DNA from: an uncultured Bacteroidales bacterium
GTDB lineage: Bacteria > Bacteroidota > Bacteroidia > Bacteroidales > UBA932
Reading direction: 5' to 3'
DNA: 11,119 bases
NCBI GenBank assembly: GCA_934702165.1
Contig: CAKUYG010000060.1
Span: 1 to 11,119, forward strand
A program made the translations under genes and the position numbers. A model generated the notes under the pieces. That model saw only the letters and a program-made list of their open reading frames with translations. It ran no database searches and was not told where the DNA came from. Shown here piece after piece: positions 8,811 through 11,119 of this stretch. Numbering within the stretch: the stretch's first letter is position 1; every line of letters starts with the position of its first letter.

Positions 8811-10145
8811 ATGAAGATAGAACTTGGGGGCCATTATGGCTACAAGAGGCTGATAGTGTCATCTCTTCCGGGGATGGCGATGATGATAATAGGAAGCCTT
8901 TACAGTATAGTTGACGGGCTTTTCGTATCTAACTGTGTGGGAATCACGCCTTTTGCTGGGCTCAACCTTGTCTGGCCGGCCATAATGGTCGTAGGGGCTC
9001 TGGGACTGATGATCGGTTCGGGCGGGAGTGCGATAGTGTCGCGGATGTTGGGACAGGGTAATCTGGATCGCGCCTGCCGTACATTCACCTCACTGGTGGC
9101 ATTCTGCATGCTGCTTGCTGTGTTTTTCGGTGCACTGATGTTTTTGCTTATGCCGAGGATTGTCCTGCTGCTCGGCGCTACAGGAGACGAACTGATACGC
9201 AATGCTGTCCTGTACGGCCGTGTCTTTGCCGTGGGGATGCCGGCTTTTATGCTCCAGATGGCATTCCAGCCTTTCTTCATGGTGGCGGAGAAGCCTGAAC
9301 TCGGCACGGCGGTCTCGCTTGCCTGCGGGGTGACGAACATGGTGCTTGATGCCACGTTCATGGTCGTTTTCAAGATGGGGCTTTTCGGCGCCGCTCTCGC
9401 TTCGATACTGGCCTGCTGTGTCGGTGCATTTTTCCCTCTGTGGTATTTTCTCCGCCGCAGGGAAGAGGGGCGCTTGCGGTTCACGTCTGTGAAGTTCGAA
9501 CGGCCGGTGCTCGTGGAGGCCTGCACCAACGGAAGTTCCGAATATGTCGGAAACATAGCTTTCAGCCTTGTGAGCATGTGCTACAATCTCCAACTGATGC
9601 GTCTCTACGGCGAGGGCGGGGTCGCAGCCTATTCTGTGATCATGTATATAGGATATGTGTTCGTGGCCATGTTTTCCGGATACAACCTTACTGTCGCACC
9701 TGTCGCGGCCTATAATTACGGCGCCGGAAGGCGTGATGAGCTGCACAGCCTTCTCTGCAAGAGCTTGCGTCTGCTCTTCGCTCTCGGTGTTGTGCTTGCT
9801 TTTCTTGCCGAGGTGCTGGCTGCCCCGGCTGCGAGACTGTTCGTCGGATACGACCCGGGGATGTTCGCACTTACGGTCCACGCGGAGAGGATATATATGC
9901 TCAGTTTCGTGCTGACCGGTGCGACGCTCTTCACTTCGGCCTGGTTCACCGGCCTTGGCAACGGCGTAGTCTCAGCTGCGCTCGCTTTCACCCGTTCAAT
10001 AGTCTTTGAAATGGGCTGCGTGTTCCTGATGCCAGCCATATTCGGCCCCGACGGCATATGGTACTCGGTGATTGTGGCCGAGGCGGGCAATCTGGTGCTG
10101 TGCGCTGTGATGCTTGCGCGTTTCCGCCCCCACTACGGATATTAG
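8811..10145 (+). CDS. MATE-family multidrug/metabolite efflux transporter
   Basis: This is an inner-membrane cation-coupled antiporter of the MATE (MatE, PF01554) family, probably nearest the MepA/DinF-like branch. The 444 residues are strongly hydrophobic, with about 12 membrane spans in two matching halves. The first half shows 'GSLYSIVDGLFVSNCVG' at 28-44 (acidic D36 in the first span) and 'IGSGGSAIVSRMLGQGNLDRA' near 68-88. The second half begins near 'NGSSEYVGNIAFSLVSMCYNLQLMRLYGEGGVAAYSVIMYIGY', followed by 'PVAAYNYGAGRRDEL', the matching loop. The start lies 5 bases after metX, so it is probably the last gene of the leu operon. The substrate is unknown: drugs and cationic compounds are usual for the family, while export of an amino acid or pathway intermediate is suggested only by position. 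No clear intrinsic terminator follows. Confidence 0.92.
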   Translation: MKIELGGHYGYKRLIVSSLPGMAMMIIGSLYSIVDGLFVSNCVGITPFAGLNLVWPAIMVVGALGLMIGSGGSAIVSRMLGQGNLDRACRTFTSLVAFCMLLAVFFGALMFLLMPRIVLLLGATGDELIRNAVLYGRVFAVGMPAFMLQMAFQPFFMVAEKPELGTAVSLACGVTNMVLDATFMVVFKMGLFGAALASILACCVGAFFPLWYFLRRREEGRLRFTSVKFERPVLVEACTNGSSEYVGNIAFSLVSMCYNLQLMRLYGEGGVAAYSVIMYIGYVFVAMFSGYNLTVAPVAAYNYGAGRRDELHSLLCKSLRLLFALGVVLAFLAEVLAAPAARLFVGYDPGMFALTVHAERIYMLSFVLTGATLFTSAWFTGLGNGVVSAALAFTRSIVFEMGCVFLMPAIFGPDGIWYSVIVAEAGNLVLCAVMLARFRPHYGY

Positions 10146-10187
10146 AGTCCCCACGGGTGTGCCGGCGCGAAGTTGATGATGTTTAAT

Positions 10188-10250
10188 TGCCATTTTGTCA
10201 AGCAAAACGCTGCCAAATGGCCAAGCGAAATACCGCCAAATGACCAAGTG
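10188..10250. repeat. Three degenerate 23-base tandem direct repeats
   Basis: Unit 1 (10188-10210) begins TGCCATTTTGTCAAGC, unit 2 (10211-10233) begins TGCCAAATGGCCAAGC, and unit 3 (10234-10250) begins CGCCAAATGACCAAGTG. Units 1 and 2 agree at 16 of 23 positions; units 2 and 3 agree at 14 of the first 17. The core is GCCAAATGrCCAAG. There are also inverted pairings: GCCATTT (10189-10195) with AAATGGC (10215-10221), and TTTTG with CAAAA inside unit 1. The array ends 13 bases before the proposed -33 element of the ATPase promoter, so it could be an operator array or a folded DNA/RNA element. No function is known to me. Confidence 0.7.
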
Positions 10251-10263
10251 TTCCATGAAATCA

Positions 10264-10294
10264 TTAGATTATTAACGATTTATGTCTAACTTTG
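10264..10294 (+). promoter_or_regulatory. Bacteroidetes-type promoter of the DUF4143 ATPase gene
   Basis: TAACTTTG at 10287-10294 is a perfect TAnnTTTG -7 element. Nineteen bases upstream lies TTAG (10264-10267), one base off the TTTG -33 element. The expected transcription start is near 10300, about 10 bases before the ATG at 10310. The gene therefore has its own promoter and is probably not part of the leu operon. Confidence 0.6.
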
Positions 10295-10309
10295 CTCATA
10301 AAAATTGAC

Positions 10310-11119
10310 ATGAAGAAGATGATGAATAATAATGCTTATAGGATACGGATTGCCGACAAGTTACTCGCAGAGAAACTGGACGCTATGGGCGCGGTACTTA
10401 TCGAAGGAGCCAAATGGTGCGGCAAGACCACGACGGCGGAACAAGCAGCAAACAGCGTGCTTTATCTGGCGGACACGGATACGTTCCGCCAGAATATGGA
10501 GATGATCGACCTGCATCCGCGGATGTTGCTTGCCGGAGAGACTCCCATGCTTATCGACGAATGGCAGGAGGCTCCGAAACTGTGGGATGCCGTTCGCTTC
10601 GAAGTAGATCACAGGGGCAAAGAGGGGCAATTCATCCTGACGGGTTCGGCAGCGCCGAGCAAAGAAAAATTCGAAGAGATCCATCATACCGGAACGGGAC
10701 GGTTCTCGTGGCTGAAGATGCGTCCGATGAGCCTGTTTGAGTCCGGAGAATCCGAAGGTACGGTCAGCTTTGCCGAATTGTTTGCTGGGAATACGGATTT
10801 TGCCTTGAAAGCCCCCAATCATCAGTTGGGCGACATTGCCTTTATGATGTGTCGCGGCGGTTGGCCTGGAGCGCTTCGGAGAAAATCCGCAGCAGCGGCA
10901 CAGCTGGTAGCGACGGAATACTATCAGGCTGTAACGCATACGGACATATCGAAAGTGGACGGGGTTGCGAAGAACCCCGAACGAGTGAAGCGTCTTATGC
11001 GCTCCTATGCCCGTCATCAGGGTTCGCAGGCTTCGCTTGCTACTATTGCCGGAGATATTTCCACGAACGAGGTGGAACGGTTATCGGAAAATACGATCTC
11101 GGAGTATCTCATGGCGTTG
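10310..11119 (+). CDS. AAA-family ATPase with DUF4143-type C-terminus (3'-truncated by window edge)
   Basis: The first 270 codons are visible without a stop; family members are usually about 400 residues, so roughly a third is missing past the right edge. The N-terminal half is a AAA_14-type P-loop domain: Walker A 'GAKWCGKTT' at 33-41, Walker B 'PMLIDEWQEAP' at 79-89, sensor-like 'FILTGSA' at 108-114, and the family motif 'GTGRFSWLKMRPMSLFES' at 128-145. 'RGGWPGALR' at 182-190 and the helix-turn-helix-like stretch 'IAGDISTNEVERLSENTISEYLMAL' at 246-270 mark the start of the DUF4143 region. Met codons at positions 4 and 5 are alternative starts, but the promoter fits ATG 10310. The biological role is not established. 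Such genes are often multicopy and patchily distributed in Bacteroidales, so this is probably an accessory gene rather than part of amino acid synthesis. Confidence 0.9.
   Translation, partial: MKKMMNNNAYRIRIADKLLAEKLDAMGAVLIEGAKWCGKTTTAEQAANSVLYLADTDTFRQNMEMIDLHPRMLLAGETPMLIDEWQEAPKLWDAVRFEVDHRGKEGQFILTGSAAPSKEKFEEIHHTGTGRFSWLKMRPMSLFESGESEGTVSFAELFAGNTDFALKAPNHQLGDIAFMMCRGGWPGALRRKSAAAAQLVATEYYQAVTHTDISKVDGVAKNPERVKRLMRSYARHQGSQASLATIAGDISTNEVERLSENTISEYLMAL

Larger units (their letters stand above)
10146..10309. other. Intergenic region between the MATE gene and the DUF4143 ATPase gene
   Basis: These 164 bases separate the biosynthetic operon from an unrelated gene. The first 40 bases are GC-rich with no clear stem followed by a T-run, so I cannot place a terminator. 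Then come three degenerate 23-base tandem repeats (10188-10250), an AT-rich promoter (10264-10294) and a short leader. An open frame runs through the repeats on the minus strand (ATG at 10256), but 23 is not a multiple of three and the frame continues antisense into the MATE gene, so the repeats are more likely regulatory or structural than coding. Confidence 0.6.

Noticed and set aside
9090..9881. 263-codon open frame on the minus strand
   Set aside because: It is antisense to the MATE gene. Its His/Glu-rich composition is the usual shadow of a hydrophobic membrane protein read backwards.
10146..10215. Possible intrinsic terminator after the MATE gene
   Set aside because: The short stems seen (for example CCC-ac-GGG, and the pairing inside repeat unit 1) are weak and have no following T-run on the plus strand.
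10188..10250. CRISPR array
   Set aside because: The units are contiguous and diverged, with no unique spacers between conserved repeats, and no cas genes are nearby.
9996..10256. 86-codon minus-strand frame running through the 23-base repeats
   Set aside because: Most of it is antisense to the MATE gene, the repeat period is not a multiple of three, and the peptide shows no recognisable family.

Overview
The window looks like a chromosomal segment of a Bacteroidales-type bacterium (phylum Bacteroidota). Several features point there: a fused aspartokinase-homoserine dehydrogenase (thrA) next to leucine genes, a LeuA with the '[10 protein letters not shown]' N-terminus that I associate with this group, promoters fitting the Bacteroidetes TTTG / TAnnTTTG pattern, A-rich start regions in place of strong Shine-Dalgarno sites, and a AAA/DUF4143 ATPase of a kind common in Bacteroidales. 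Base composition is moderately GC-rich (mid-fifties by eye), which would suit an Alistipes/Rikenellaceae-like organism, but the genus is a guess.

Layout. Positions 1-2115 (minus strand) hold most of thrA; its C-terminal end lies beyond the left edge. A 126-base divergent intergenic region (2116-2241) carries a good thrA promoter. From 2242 to 10145 (plus strand) seven genes are packed head to tail: leuA, leuC, leuD, leuB, ilvE, metX and a MATE-family exporter. Junctions are overlaps of 4, 4, 32 and about 7 bases or gaps of 8 and 5 bases, so this is very probably one operon with translational coupling. After a 164-base gap (10146-10309) with three degenerate 23-base tandem repeats and a Bacteroidetes-type promoter comes a separate plus-strand gene for an AAA ATPase with a DUF4143-type C-terminus, cut by the right edge.

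How the genes work together. LeuA condenses acetyl-CoA with 2-ketoisovalerate, LeuCD isomerises the product, LeuB oxidises and decarboxylates it to 2-ketoisocaproate, and IlvE transaminates that to leucine (and can also make valine and isoleucine). The divergent ThrA makes aspartyl phosphate and later homoserine. MetX acylates homoserine for methionine synthesis. The locus therefore joins leucine synthesis with the aspartate-derived branch at homoserine, and ends with a possible exporter of unknown substrate.

Most of the window is ordinary core metabolism with all key catalytic residues present. I see no CRISPR array, RNA gene, insertion sequence, prophage or clearly new system. The least explained part is 10146-11119: the tandem repeats immediately upstream of the promoter of the AAA/DUF4143 ATPase.
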